Assembly (NCBI GenBank): GCA_021848825.1
Contig: JAJZTQ010000001.1
Span: forward strand, 1-64,000
Direction of reading: 5' to 3'
DNA length: 64,000 nucleotides
DNA from: Pseudomonadota bacterium
Lineage (GTDB): Bacteria; Pseudomonadota; Gammaproteobacteria; Burkholderiales; JABEVD01
A program made the translations under genes and the position numbers. The notes under the pieces are model-generated. The model ran no database searches and was not told where the DNA came from. It saw only the letters and a program-made list of their open reading frames with translations. This document shows, piece by piece, positions 43,556 to 52,216 of this stretch (its first letter is position 1; each line of letters starts with the position of its first letter).

Positions 43556-44389
43556 TCAGTCGGGAAAAAGACTGAGCAGGCCGTCCAGGCCGACATGATT
43601 GAGCGCATAGGTGGCCTTTTCCCTGACGACAGGCTTGGCATGATAGGCGATCCCCGTCCCCGCTTCAGCGAGCATCTTCAGGTCGTTCGCGCCGTCGCCG
43701 ATGGCGATCACCGCTTCCTTCGGCAGGTAAAGCATCTCGCGAACCCTGTTGAGCCAGTATGCCTTGCCACTGGCATCGACGATTTCGCCGAGTACCCTTC
43801 CTGTGAGCTTCCCCTCCGCGATTTCGAGCCTGTTGGATGCCGTGAAATCGAGGCCCAGTCTGGATTTCAGCTTTTCCGTGAAGAAGGTGAACCCGCCGGA
43901 TACCAGGAGGGTCCTGATGCCGAGCGATTTGAGTTTCTTCAGCATGACTTCGGCACCGGGGCTGAGCCGCAGCCTTTCTTCGTAGACTCTAGACAGCGCC
44001 GATTCATCGAGCCCCGAAAGCAGCGCCACGCGCCTTCTCAGGCTCTCCGAAAAATCGATTTCGCCGCGCATTGCGGATTCCGTGATGGCTGAAACCTCGG
44101 GCTTGATGCCCAGCATGTCGGCGATTTCGTCTATGCACTCTATGGTGATCAGGGTGGAATCCATGTCCATGACGACCAGGCCGAAATCCGAGAGCCTAGC
44201 ATTGGCCGGAACATAGGCGCAGTCGAGGAAAGCGGCTTCGCAATGCTTGGCAACGCCTTCGTCGTAGGAGACTCCTTTCAGCCTGAAGGCATGTTCGGAC
44301 AGGGCTTCGATCTCTTCAGGCTTTGCCAGATCCGCGATCTCTTCCAGTATTTGCTTCGATACGGACTTTCCTTGAATGACGAGATTCAT
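43556..44389 (-). CDS. serB: Phosphoserine phosphatase
   Basis: The 277-residue HAD enzyme carries VVMDMDSTLITIECIDEIA (nucleophile Asp in DMDST), LLVSGGFTFF, and GDGANDLKML as the third motif. It removes phosphate from phosphoserine, the last step of serine synthesis. An N-terminal ACT-like region (about 1-70) precedes the catalytic domain. The ATG at 44389 overlaps the upstream phosphatase stop (ATGA); the frame is open further up but there it shadows that gene. Confidence 0.92.
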   Translation of the reverse strand: MNLVIQGKSVSKQILEEIADLAKPEEIEALSEHAFRLKGVSYDEGVAKHCEAAFLDCAYVPANARLSDFGLVVMDMDSTLITIECIDEIADMLGIKPEVSAITESAMRGEIDFSESLRRRVALLSGLDESALSRVYEERLRLSPGAEVMLKKLKSLGIRTLLVSGGFTFFTEKLKSRLGLDFTASNRLEIAEGKLTGRVLGEIVDASGKAYWLNRVREMLYLPKEAVIAIGDGANDLKMLAEAGTGIAYHAKPVVREKATYALNHVGLDGLLSLFPD

Positions 44390-45135
44390 GCGTGCCATCT
44401 TTCCAAGAGATCGACATCGACGTAATGTCTTCCGAAAGACTCTCCTGCCAGAATTCCGAAGGGGGAGTCGGGCTCGCCCAGATCGGAAAGGACAGCTGCG
44501 GCGCCTGAAAAATCCTGATTCCTGGTGTAATCCGAGACCGTGACCAGCGTCTTGAGTCCGGCACCCAGGCTCGATCTGATGCCGTTTTCGGAGTCTTCGA
44601 CCGCAATGCATGATTCGGGATTCAGGCCAAGCTTTTCCATCGCCCAGAAATAGATATCGGGCGCGGGCTTTTTCTTCGGCACGATGTCGCCTGCTGCGAT
44701 GACCTCGAACCATTTTTCCGAATCAGGAGAAAGGCTGCATTTGAGGAGTGCCGTGACGTTTTCAGGGGTCGTCGTGGTGGCGATGGCGAGCCTGATTCCG
44801 CGTTCCAGAGCCTCCATCAACAGGCGCTTTACGCCGGGGCGCATCGGGATTTTTCCGCCTTCCAGTATCTCGACATAGCGCCTCGTCTTTTCCCTGTGAA
44901 GTTCAGCGACGAGATCGTCGAAATCGGCAGGCTTCTGCTTGCCGTAAAGTTCTACGTAATGCCTGATCCTTTCCTTCCCGCCCGTCACGGCAAGCAGCTT
45001 GCCGTAAAGTTCGACATCCCAGCGCCATTCGAGGCCATGCGCCTCGAATGCCTGGTTGAAGGCGATGCGGTGTCCATCCCGCTCGGTGTCCGCGAGCGTG
45101 CCGTCCACATCGAAAACAATTGCCCTTAACGTCAT
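44386..45135 (-). CDS. cbbY: CbbY-type HAD phosphatase
   Basis: The 249-residue HAD-IA hydrolase has FDVDGTLADTERDGHR, the TGGKERI cap loop, IATTTTPENV, GDIVPKKKPAPDIY and EDSENGI, the set typical of CbbY. CbbY enzymes destroy xylulose-1,5-bisphosphate, an inhibitor made by Rubisco, and are linked to the Calvin cycle. Here it lies between mfd and serB with 4-bp overlaps at both ends instead of in a cbb operon. Confidence 0.82.
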   Translation of the reverse strand: MTLRAIVFDVDGTLADTERDGHRIAFNQAFEAHGLEWRWDVELYGKLLAVTGGKERIRHYVELYGKQKPADFDDLVAELHREKTRRYVEILEGGKIPMRPGVKRLLMEALERGIRLAIATTTTPENVTALLKCSLSPDSEKWFEVIAAGDIVPKKKPAPDIYFWAMEKLGLNPESCIAVEDSENGIRSSLGAGLKTLVTVSDYTRNQDFSGAAAVLSDLGEPDSPFGILAGESFGRHYVDVDLLERWHA

Positions 45136-48100
45136 GCTTTCTCCTGGCTCAATGATTTGAAAAGTTTTCTGATTGCATCCATCCTGGCTTGCACATCCCT
45201 GAACTGGCCTTCGATCTTCAGCCTGTCAGGGCCATTCAGCTTGACAGTCCTGTCCTGCTGAACGAGCGCGATGATTTTCGAGGGATCTATCGGAGGCTTA
45301 GGCACGAACTGTATGCCGATGCTGTTTTCTCCTGCATCTATCTTGAGTATCCCCAGCGGTTTTCCAAGTATTCTCAATCTGTGGGAATCGACCAGCGTTT
45401 TCGCGGGTAGGGGAGGGAGGCCGAATCGGTCGACGAGCTCCCCGTACATTTCATCTATCTCCTCCATGCTTTCGCAGCTTGCAAGCCGCTTGTAGAGGAC
45501 GAGCCGTTCGTGGATGCCTTCGCAGTATTCGCGGGGAAGGAGGGCAGGGGCGTGCAGATTGATTTCCGCCGCCACGCCCAGAGGATTGGCCATGTCAGGT
45601 TCGATTCCCTGCTGCAGCGATTTCACGGCCGATTCGAGCATTGCGTTGTAGAGCGCAAAGCCGATCTTCTGCATTTCGCCGCTTTGCGATTCACCCAGCA
45701 GCTCTCCAGCCCCCCTGATCTCGAGGTCATGCATGGCGAGGAAGAATCCTGCGCCGAGCTCGCCCATCTGCCTGATCGCATCCAGCCTCTTTTTGGCCTG
45801 GGGAGAAAGCGCTTCCTCTTCAGGCGTCAGGAGATAGGCATAGGCCTGGTGATGGGATCTTCCTATCCTGCCCCTCAGCTGATGGAGCTGCGCGAGTCCG
45901 AAGCGATCCGCCCGGTTGATCAAAATGGTGTTGGCAGTCGGCACGTCTATGCCCGTCTCGATGATGGTGGTGCAGAGCAGAATGTTGAATCGCTGGTGGT
46001 AGAAGTCGCGCATGATGCGCTCGAGTTCCCGCTCGGGCATCTGGCCGTGGGCGACATGGATGCGCGCCTCGGGAAGCAGTCTTTTCAGCTTCTCGTGCAT
46101 CGATTCTATGGTTTCGATCTGGTTGTGAAGGAAATAGATCTGGCCGCCTCGCTTGAGTTCCCGGGTGCAGGCTTCCCTGATGATGCCTTCGCTGTAGCCG
46201 CAGACGAATGTCTTGATGGCGAGCCTTCTGGCCGGCGCTGTTGCGATCATGGAGAAATCCCTCAGCCCTTCGAGCGACATGGCAAGCGTTCTCGGGATAG
46301 GGGTGGCGGTGAGGGTCAGCACGTCTATTTCTGCCCTGAGGGATTTGATTCTCTCCTTTTGCCGCACGCCGAACCGGTGTTCCTCGTCTATGATGACGAG
46401 GCCGAGATTCCTGAATTCGACATCCTTCTGCAGCAGCTTGTGGGTGCCGATGATGATGTCGATTTTTCCCTCGGCAAGCCCCTTCAGCGCGTCCCCTTGT
46501 TCCTTGGCTGAGCGGAAGCGGGAGAGCTCCGCGACCTTGACGGGCCATTGCGCGAACCTTGCCGAAAAATTCTGGTAATGCTGTTCGGCGAGAAGCGTCG
46601 TCGGAACGAGCACGGCGACCTGCTTTCCATCCATGACCGAAACGAAGGCGGCGCGCAATGCGACTTCCGTCTTGCCGAAACCGACGTCGCCGCAGATCAG
46701 GCGGTCCATGGGTTTTCCGGACTTCATGTCCATGATGACCGCATTGATTGCAGCCAGCTGGTCAGGCGTTTCCTCGAAGCCGAATCCTTCGGCGAAGGCA
46801 TCGAGGTCATGCTGCCTGACGCCGAAGGGGTGGCCTACCCGTATCGCGCGCTGGGCATAGAGGTTGAGCAGTTCGGCTGCGGTATCTCTGACCTCTTCGA
46901 GCGCCTTTTTCCTTGCCTTTTCCCATTGCCCGCTGCCGAGCTTGTAGAGCGGCGCGTTTTCCGAGCCGCTGTAGCGGCTGATGAGATGGAGCTGCGAAAC
47001 AGGCACATAGAGCTTGTCTTCGTCTGCGTAGCCGAGCATCAGGAATTCTGTTTCCCCTTCTCCCAGGTCGAGCGTAACGAGCCCGAGATAACGCCCTACG
47101 CCATGCTGTTCATGCACCACCGGGTCGCCCTGATTGATCTCCGAAAGATCCCTGAGAACGGTGTCAGGCAGCGACTTCTGCCTCCTTTCCCCCCTTGTCC
47201 TGGCATGAGTCGCGTAAAGCTCGGTTTCCGTGACGATCGCGAATTCGTCGAGCATGAAGCCGTTCAATACGGGGCCTGCGCCCAGCATGAAAGGCGCATC
47301 TTTCGAGGCGAAATCGGAAAAGCTTTCGGCGGATGCGGGCTCGAGCCCGTATTCCCTGAAATAATCCATCATGATTTCGCGGCGTCCACGGCTTTCCGCA
47401 AGGACCAGCACGCGTCCGCGATAGCTTTTCAGGAAGTTTTCAAGCAGGAAGAGCGGATTTTCTTCCCTTCTTTCAACCTGGATTCCGGGAAGCATCGCGC
47501 TCTTCATCGCGGTCTTTTCTGCGCCGTCCAGAACCTCGATTCTGGAGTGGCGGTCGATCGCCGAAAAAAAGGCGTCGAAAGTCAGGAAGATCTCTTCCGG
47601 CGGCAATACCGGATGAAGCCTGTTTCCCCTGAAAAGCGCATGGCGGGATTTCGTCTCGCGCCAGAAATCCTCTATCGCACCCCTGACGTCCTTGTGCAGA
47701 CAGATCGTTGCATTTTCCGGCAGGTAATCGAAAAACGTGGCGGCCTTCTCGAAAAAGAGCGGAAGGTAATATTCTATTCCGGAAGGCGCCAGGCCGTTGC
47801 TGACGTCCTTGTAAAGCCTGATCCTGGAAGGATCCCCTTCGAACTTTTCCCTGAAGTTCCGCCTGAAGCGGCTCATGCCTTCCTCGTCCATGGGGAATTC
47901 CCGGGCGGGAAGCAGCCTGATTTCCTTGACCGGATAGATGCTTCTCTGGGTATCGACGTCGAATGTTTTGATGCTGTCAATCTCGTTGTCGAAAAGGTCG
48001 ATACGGTAGGGAAGGGGGCTGCCCATCGGAAAGAGATCGATGATCCCGCCCCTGATGCTGTATTCGCCGGGACTGACAACCTGGCTCACGTGGGTGTAGC

Positions 48101-48515
48101 CCGCCATGGCGAGCTGCTGCCTCAGCTGAGCCGCGTCCAGGGATGTTTTCTGCTCGAGGAAGAAAGTGTAGGCCGCCAGGTATTCGACAGGGGGAAGCTG
48201 GTAAAGGGCGGTGGCGGTCGGTATGATGACGACGTCGAGCTCCCGCTTCATGATCCTGTAAAGCGTGGAAAGCCGCTCCGATACGAGGTCCTGGTGAGGG
48301 GAGAAATTGTCGTAGGGCAGCGTTTCCCAGTCCGGGAAAAGGCCTGCCTTGAGATCCGGGTTGAAATACCCGAGTTCTTCGAGCAGCCTCTGGGCGTCCA
48401 GGGCTTTTTCGGTGATGATGACGAGCGGCCCGGATGCTGCCGCGATTTTCGAAAAAAAGAGCGAATCGCAGGATCCTGCCGGAAGGGAATACTTGGCTTT
48501 CAGTACTGGTGGCAT
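45132..48515 (-). CDS. mfd: Transcription-repair coupling factor
   Basis: The 1127-residue protein is full length. It has a UvrB-like N-terminus (about 1-340), an RNA-polymerase-interacting domain (about 460-540, GDPVVHEQHGVGRYLGL), a RecG-like translocase with Walker A GDVGFGKTEVALR near 610 and DEEHRFG near 708, and the TRCF C-terminal domain (about 970-1060). It removes stalled RNA polymerase and recruits UvrA. Confidence 0.96.
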   Translation of the reverse strand: MPPVLKAKYSLPAGSCDSLFFSKIAAASGPLVIITEKALDAQRLLEELGYFNPDLKAGLFPDWETLPYDNFSPHQDLVSERLSTLYRIMKRELDVVIIPTATALYQLPPVEYLAAYTFFLEQKTSLDAAQLRQQLAMAGYTHVSQVVSPGEYSIRGGIIDLFPMGSPLPYRIDLFDNEIDSIKTFDVDTQRSIYPVKEIRLLPAREFPMDEEGMSRFRRNFREKFEGDPSRIRLYKDVSNGLAPSGIEYYLPLFFEKAATFFDYLPENATICLHKDVRGAIEDFWRETKSRHALFRGNRLHPVLPPEEIFLTFDAFFSAIDRHSRIEVLDGAEKTAMKSAMLPGIQVERREENPLFLLENFLKSYRGRVLVLAESRGRREIMMDYFREYGLEPASAESFSDFASKDAPFMLGAGPVLNGFMLDEFAIVTETELYATHARTRGERRQKSLPDTVLRDLSEINQGDPVVHEQHGVGRYLGLVTLDLGEGETEFLMLGYADEDKLYVPVSQLHLISRYSGSENAPLYKLGSGQWEKARKKALEEVRDTAAELLNLYAQRAIRVGHPFGVRQHDLDAFAEGFGFEETPDQLAAINAVIMDMKSGKPMDRLICGDVGFGKTEVALRAAFVSVMDGKQVAVLVPTTLLAEQHYQNFSARFAQWPVKVAELSRFRSAKEQGDALKGLAEGKIDIIIGTHKLLQKDVEFRNLGLVIIDEEHRFGVRQKERIKSLRAEIDVLTLTATPIPRTLAMSLEGLRDFSMIATAPARRLAIKTFVCGYSEGIIREACTRELKRGGQIYFLHNQIETIESMHEKLKRLLPEARIHVAHGQMPERELERIMRDFYHQRFNILLCTTIIETGIDVPTANTILINRADRFGLAQLHQLRGRIGRSHHQAYAYLLTPEEEALSPQAKKRLDAIRQMGELGAGFFLAMHDLEIRGAGELLGESQSGEMQKIGFALYNAMLESAVKSLQQGIEPDMANPLGVAAEINLHAPALLPREYCEGIHERLVLYKRLASCESMEEIDEMYGELVDRFGLPPLPAKTLVDSHRLRILGKPLGILKIDAGENSIGIQFVPKPPIDPSKIIALVQQDRTVKLNGPDRLKIEGQFRDVQARMDAIRKLFKSLSQEKA

Positions 48516-48542
48516 GTCTTGGCTGCGGATCTCATGCTGTCA

Positions 48543-48570
48543 ATCCGCGCATAAATTGGTTTATTATAAA
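48543..48570. promoter_or_regulatory. AT-rich divergent promoter region
   Basis: The 81-bp gap between mfd and the hypothetical membrane gene holds GGTTTATTATAAAATATT, with TATAAA and overlapping -10-like hexamers on both strands, about 30 bp from the plus-strand start. Exact promoters cannot be assigned. Confidence 0.35.
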
Positions 48571-48596
48571 ATATTTCCGCTTCCTATGGTTCTGGC

Positions 48597-49073
48597 ATGG
48601 ATATCGGCGTAATCGGGACTTTCATCGTCATCGCCCTTGCAATAGCAGGGCTGGTTTATATATTCGGCTCGAAACTGATCAGGAAGCCGGCAACTGCGCC
48701 CAACCTGAAAAAGGTTGCGGAGCTCACCCGGGTCTATTTCAAGGAAAGCGATGTCGAGGCGAAGGTCGATTGCGTTCTCGTCGAAGGGCGGGGGATGGTG
48801 GTGCTGATCGAAGTGGATCCGCAGGTCAGGTTCAGGAGTTCATACATCATCGAGCAGACTCTCAAGGAGCAGATCCAGCGTCTCACCGGAAGGCAGCTTT
48901 CCGGCGTTTTCTGGCGTTTTCCTATGGTGGACAAGATCGCCGACAGCACTCATGCGGGGCCTTCCTATGCCGCTGCCAAGGTCAAGACCGAAGATCTCCA
49001 CTACGATATAGGCGAAGTTTCCTGGGAGGAATACGAAAAGGCGATGAAGGGCGTCAGCCAAGATGGCGCTTGA
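48597..49073 (+). CDS. Membrane-anchored conserved hypothetical protein
   Basis: The 158-residue protein has one N-terminal membrane helix (about 5-25) followed by a soluble domain: LTRVYFKESDVEAKVDCVLV, RGMVVLIEVDPQVRFRSSYI, LTGRQLSGVFWRFPM and an acidic end. The pattern suggests an alpha/beta domain on the cytosolic face. No known family is recognised and no catalytic motif is seen. It overlaps the convergent hydrolase by 20 bp. Confidence 0.65.
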   Translation: MDIGVIGTFIVIALAIAGLVYIFGSKLIRKPATAPNLKKVAELTRVYFKESDVEAKVDCVLVEGRGMVVLIEVDPQVRFRSSYIIEQTLKEQIQRLTGRQLSGVFWRFPMVDKIADSTHAGPSYAAAKVKTEDLHYDIGEVSWEEYEKAMKGVSQDGA

Positions 49074-49680
49074 ACCAGTTCCTCGCTTCCACGGCCACCT
49101 GCTCCAGCGTCCCGGCTTCCTCGAAAAGGTGGGTGGCGCCGGGGATGATCTTCATTTCCTTTTCGCAGGCAAGGTGCCTGAATGCGGAACGGTTGAGTTC
49201 GATGACCACATCGTCCAGTCCGCCGACGATGAAAAGCGTGGGCGCGGTCACGTTTGAGAGCTCCTGGGGACTTGCAAGATCCGGCCTTCCGCCCCGGCTG
49301 ACCACTGCCGAAACAGTCTTCCCGAGTTTCGAGGCGGCCTTGAGCGCCGCGGCTGCGCCCGTGCTTGCGCCGAAATAGCCGAGCTTCAGATCCTTCGTTT
49401 CCTTCCTTCTCTGCAGCCAATCCGTTGCGTCGATGAGGCGATCGGTCAGCAGGGATATGTCGAAGCGCATGTCGTAATCGAGATCTTCCTCGGCTGTCAA
49501 CAGATCGAGGAGGAGGGTGGCGATCCCCGCCTCGTTGAGGATTTTTGCGACATAGCCGTTTCTCGGGGAGAGCCGGCTGCTGCCGCTGCCATGAGCGAAG
49601 GCGACCAGCGATTTCGCCTCTTCGGGCAGAACCAGCAAGCCTTCAAGATCGACTTCTCCCGTTTCGATGACGACGTTCAT
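49054..49680 (-). CDS. Alpha/beta hydrolase (dienelactone-hydrolase-like)
   Basis: The 208-residue enzyme has the alpha/beta hydrolase outline: FAHGSGSSR oxyanion loop, nucleophile elbow GASTG with Ser106, FIVGGLDDVV with the acidic residue and GATHLFEE with the catalytic His. The substrate is unknown. The ATG at 49680 overlaps the radical SAM gene stop, so it is the fourth gene of the AmmeMemoRadiSam operon, which is worth noting when guessing its role. Confidence 0.78.
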   Translation of the reverse strand: MNVVIETGEVDLEGLLVLPEEAKSLVAFAHGSGSSRLSPRNGYVAKILNEAGIATLLLDLLTAEEDLDYDMRFDISLLTDRLIDATDWLQRRKETKDLKLGYFGASTGAAAALKAASKLGKTVSAVVSRGGRPDLASPQELSNVTAPTLFIVGGLDDVVIELNRSAFRHLACEKEMKIIPGATHLFEEAGTLEQVAVEARNWFKRHLG

Positions 49681-50744
49681 GCCCCTATCCTGATCGGTAT
49701 GCGTCTCCTGCCGAAATGGCCAGGCTTTTGCCCGAATCGCCCTGCTATGATCTTTCCACAATCGGGGCAGCGGCCTTCGTTCGACACCCTGTATTCCAAA
49801 AGCTCATGCCAGTCCCTGACGATGAGTTTGCCTTCGCACGAAGGGCAGGCAGTCGTTCCGCCCGCATCGTCGTGCACATTTCCAGTGTAGACGTATTTCA
49901 GTCCCGCTGCCTGGGCTAGATTCCTTGCCTTCGAAAGCGTCTCCCAAGGCGTTGCAGGCACATTCTTCAGCTTGTAGTCGGGATGGAATGCGGTGAAGTG
50001 GAGCGGGATTTCCTCTCCCAGATTTCGAACTATCCAATCGGACATGGACGAAATTTCGGCTTCGCTGTCGTTCATCCCCGGGATCAGCAGCGTGGTGATC
50101 TCGAACCAGACATCCGTTTCATGCCTGAGATAAACGAGGGTATCGAGGACCGGCTGCAATCTCGCGCCGGTCTGCCTGAAATAGAATTCGTCCGTGAATG
50201 CCTTGAGGTCGACATTGGCTGCATCCATTTTTGCATAGAAATCCCGTCTCGCCTCGTCACGCATGTAGCCTGCCGTGACGGCGACGGTCTTGATGCCGTT
50301 GCGGTGGCAGGCGTCGGCCACGTCCATCGCATATTCTGCGAAGATCACGGGATCGTTGTAGGTGAAGGCGACGCTTTCGCAGCCATGCATCCTTGCCGCT
50401 TCCGCGATCGATTCGGGGGATGCGCGATCCATCAGCCTGTCCATGTCGTCTGCCTTGCTGATATCCCAGTTCTGGCAGAATTTGCAGGCGAGGTTGCATC
50501 CCGCCGTTCCGAAGGAAAGCACTTTCGACCCCGGAAGGAAGTGATTCAATGGCTTCTTCTCGACGGGGTCGATGCAGAAACCGGAAGAACGGCCGTAAGT
50601 GGCGAGCACCATCTCGTTTCCGATCCGCTGCCTGACGAAGCAGGCCCCCCGCTGATTTTCACGGAGCTTGCAGTCGCGCGGGCAGAGGTCGCACTGGATG
50701 CGGCCGTCATCGAGAAAATGCCAGTATCTTGCCTGATACGTCAT
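49677..50744 (-). CDS. amrS: AmmeMemoRadiSam system radical SAM enzyme
   Basis: The 355-residue enzyme has the radical SAM cluster motif GCNLACKFC (Cys83, Cys87, Cys90). An N-terminal Cys cluster (IQCDLCPRDCKL...GACFV) and a C-terminal zinc-ribbon-like part (CPSCEGK...CPDCG) frame the barrel, as in AmrS and activase-like relatives. The start MTYQARY is used because its ATG overlaps the amrA stop and GGAAGG precedes it. The reaction carried out by this family is not established. Confidence 0.88.
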   Translation of the reverse strand: MTYQARYWHFLDDGRIQCDLCPRDCKLRENQRGACFVRQRIGNEMVLATYGRSSGFCIDPVEKKPLNHFLPGSKVLSFGTAGCNLACKFCQNWDISKADDMDRLMDRASPESIAEAARMHGCESVAFTYNDPVIFAEYAMDVADACHRNGIKTVAVTAGYMRDEARRDFYAKMDAANVDLKAFTDEFYFRQTGARLQPVLDTLVYLRHETDVWFEITTLLIPGMNDSEAEISSMSDWIVRNLGEEIPLHFTAFHPDYKLKNVPATPWETLSKARNLAQAAGLKYVYTGNVHDDAGGTTACPSCEGKLIVRDWHELLEYRVSNEGRCPDCGKIIAGRFGQKPGHFGRRRIPIRIGA

Positions 50745-51280
50745 GCTTCCTTCCATTTCGAAACCGTATAGCGCGAAAGCCTGATTCCATCCGACCAGAA
50801 ATGCACGGGCAATCCGGCCTTTCGCTTCAATTCTCCCAGAAATGCCGTCGCATCGGGCAGGCCTTCCCATACCTGGGGAAGGAAAGTGCTGCGCCTCGAA
50901 CCGCATTCGAAGATGATTCCGTCCGTCCCCGGCCGAAGCATCTCCCGCGCTTCCTCTTCACTGGAAAAAAACAGCATTTCGGCTTCGGACAGAAGCGAGA
51001 CTTCTATCCTGACAGCGTCAAGTTCGGATTCGATCAAGGGCGGAAATCTCGGGTCCCGGAAGGCGGCCATCAGGGCATTCTGTCTCGTGTCGATTGCAAT
51101 CGGACGGTGCGCTTCTAGGCTGCCTATGCAGCCCCGCAATTGACCCTGCTTGGTCAGCGTGACGAAGGTCGCGCCGTGCTCTTTCAGGGCTTCGGGCAAA
51201 GGAGGCTCGGCAAAATCGAAACCCAGTCCGCTCGATATCGAGCTTCTGGCAATTTTCAAGAGGATTTCGCCGTGATTCAT
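50741..51280 (-). CDS. amrA: AMMECR1 domain protein (AmrA)
   Basis: The 179-residue protein carries the AMMECR1 hallmark LRGCIGSLEAHRPI near 48-61 and FRDPRFPPL, plus the C-terminal VWEGLPDATAFLGELKRKAG helix. The human homologue is linked to a disease locus, but its biochemical role is unknown. It overlaps amrB at its start and amrS at its stop, by 4 bp each. Confidence 0.88.
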   Translation of the reverse strand: MNHGEILLKIARSSISSGLGFDFAEPPLPEALKEHGATFVTLTKQGQLRGCIGSLEAHRPIAIDTRQNALMAAFRDPRFPPLIESELDAVRIEVSLLSEAEMLFFSSEEEAREMLRPGTDGIIFECGSRRSTFLPQVWEGLPDATAFLGELKRKAGLPVHFWSDGIRLSRYTVSKWKEA

Positions 51281-52056
51281 GCCGCTTCCCCGAATGAAAA
51301 TGAGGCATAGCCGACGACGCGCCGCTTGTCTCCTGCAGTGTCGCCCGAATTCCTGATATCGATGAGCCTCGGTTCAAGCCCCATTCTTTCAGCGGAAATC
51401 AATAGGCCGTTGATGGCGGTTGCGCCGCAGGCCTGCTCCTGGCTGAGCACAGGGTCTAGTTCGAGTATGGATTTTGCCGTCGTCCCGTCGATGGCCTGCG
51501 CCACGACATAGGGATGGAAATGCGAGAGATCGGAGCTCGCCAGGACCAGGGTTTCAGGCTCGCCGAGGAAGCCGTCTATGGCGCTCGACACTTCGTCCAT
51601 GCCCGCTTCTCCGACGAGCAGCGGCACGATGGAAAATTCGCCGAGAACGGTCTGAAGGAAGGGCAGCTGCACTTCCAGAGAATGTTCCAGTTCATGCGCG
51701 ACAGGGCTTTCCGTGATGCCTGGTGATGACGCGAGCCTGATGCAGGCCTCGCTGTCGACAGAAACATTCCCGAGCGGCGTTTCGAAATGACTGCAACCCG
51801 GAAGGGCAATCCCCCTGAACCAGACCCTGTGGGCGGGGCCTATCAGGACGATACGCCTGAAACCGCTTCCTTGCAGGCGGGCGTAGGCATTTGCCGCCAC
51901 GCTTCCGGAATAGACATAGCCTGCATGAGGCACGATCATGGCAGCAGGCAACGCTTTTTCAGATTCGGGCAGCATTGCGGCGATCGCAGCCTCCAGGGCG
52001 CGCCTTTCTCCCGGGTAAAATGATCCGGCGCAGGCGGCCGGTCTCGAGTTCATCAT
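51277..52056 (-). CDS. amrB: MEMO family protein (AmrB)
   Basis: The 259-residue protein has the MEMO fold, related to class III extradiol dioxygenases: metal-site histidines in VPHAGYVYSG and GPAHRVWF, ELEHSLEVQLPFLQ and SSDLSHFHPY, plus a conserved Cys in EQACGATAI. The start is one of two adjacent ATGs behind GGAG; the frame extends upstream without a ribosome site. First gene of the amrB-amrA-amrS-hydrolase operon. Confidence 0.88.
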   Translation of the reverse strand: MMNSRPAACAGSFYPGERRALEAAIAAMLPESEKALPAAMIVPHAGYVYSGSVAANAYARLQGSGFRRIVLIGPAHRVWFRGIALPGCSHFETPLGNVSVDSEACIRLASSPGITESPVAHELEHSLEVQLPFLQTVLGEFSIVPLLVGEAGMDEVSSAIDGFLGEPETLVLASSDLSHFHPYVVAQAIDGTTAKSILELDPVLSQEQACGATAINGLLISAERMGLEPRLIDIRNSGDTAGDKRRVVGYASFSFGEAA

Positions 52057-52216
52057 GTCCATTCTCCAATCTTCCAATTGGACAAGGAATTTTCCAATAA
52101 ATTCAATTGCCGTTAAGTAAAACACCCGATCTTGTGGCAAACCGGAAAAACACTTATCCTTGTCGGAATGAAGATTATCAAGACCTCCCCTTTCCATCTC
52201 GGTTGCCAGGACTAGG

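Noticed and set aside
46548-48554. 668-codon plus-strand open frame
   Set aside because: It is antisense to mfd, has no recognisable domain and no ribosome site.
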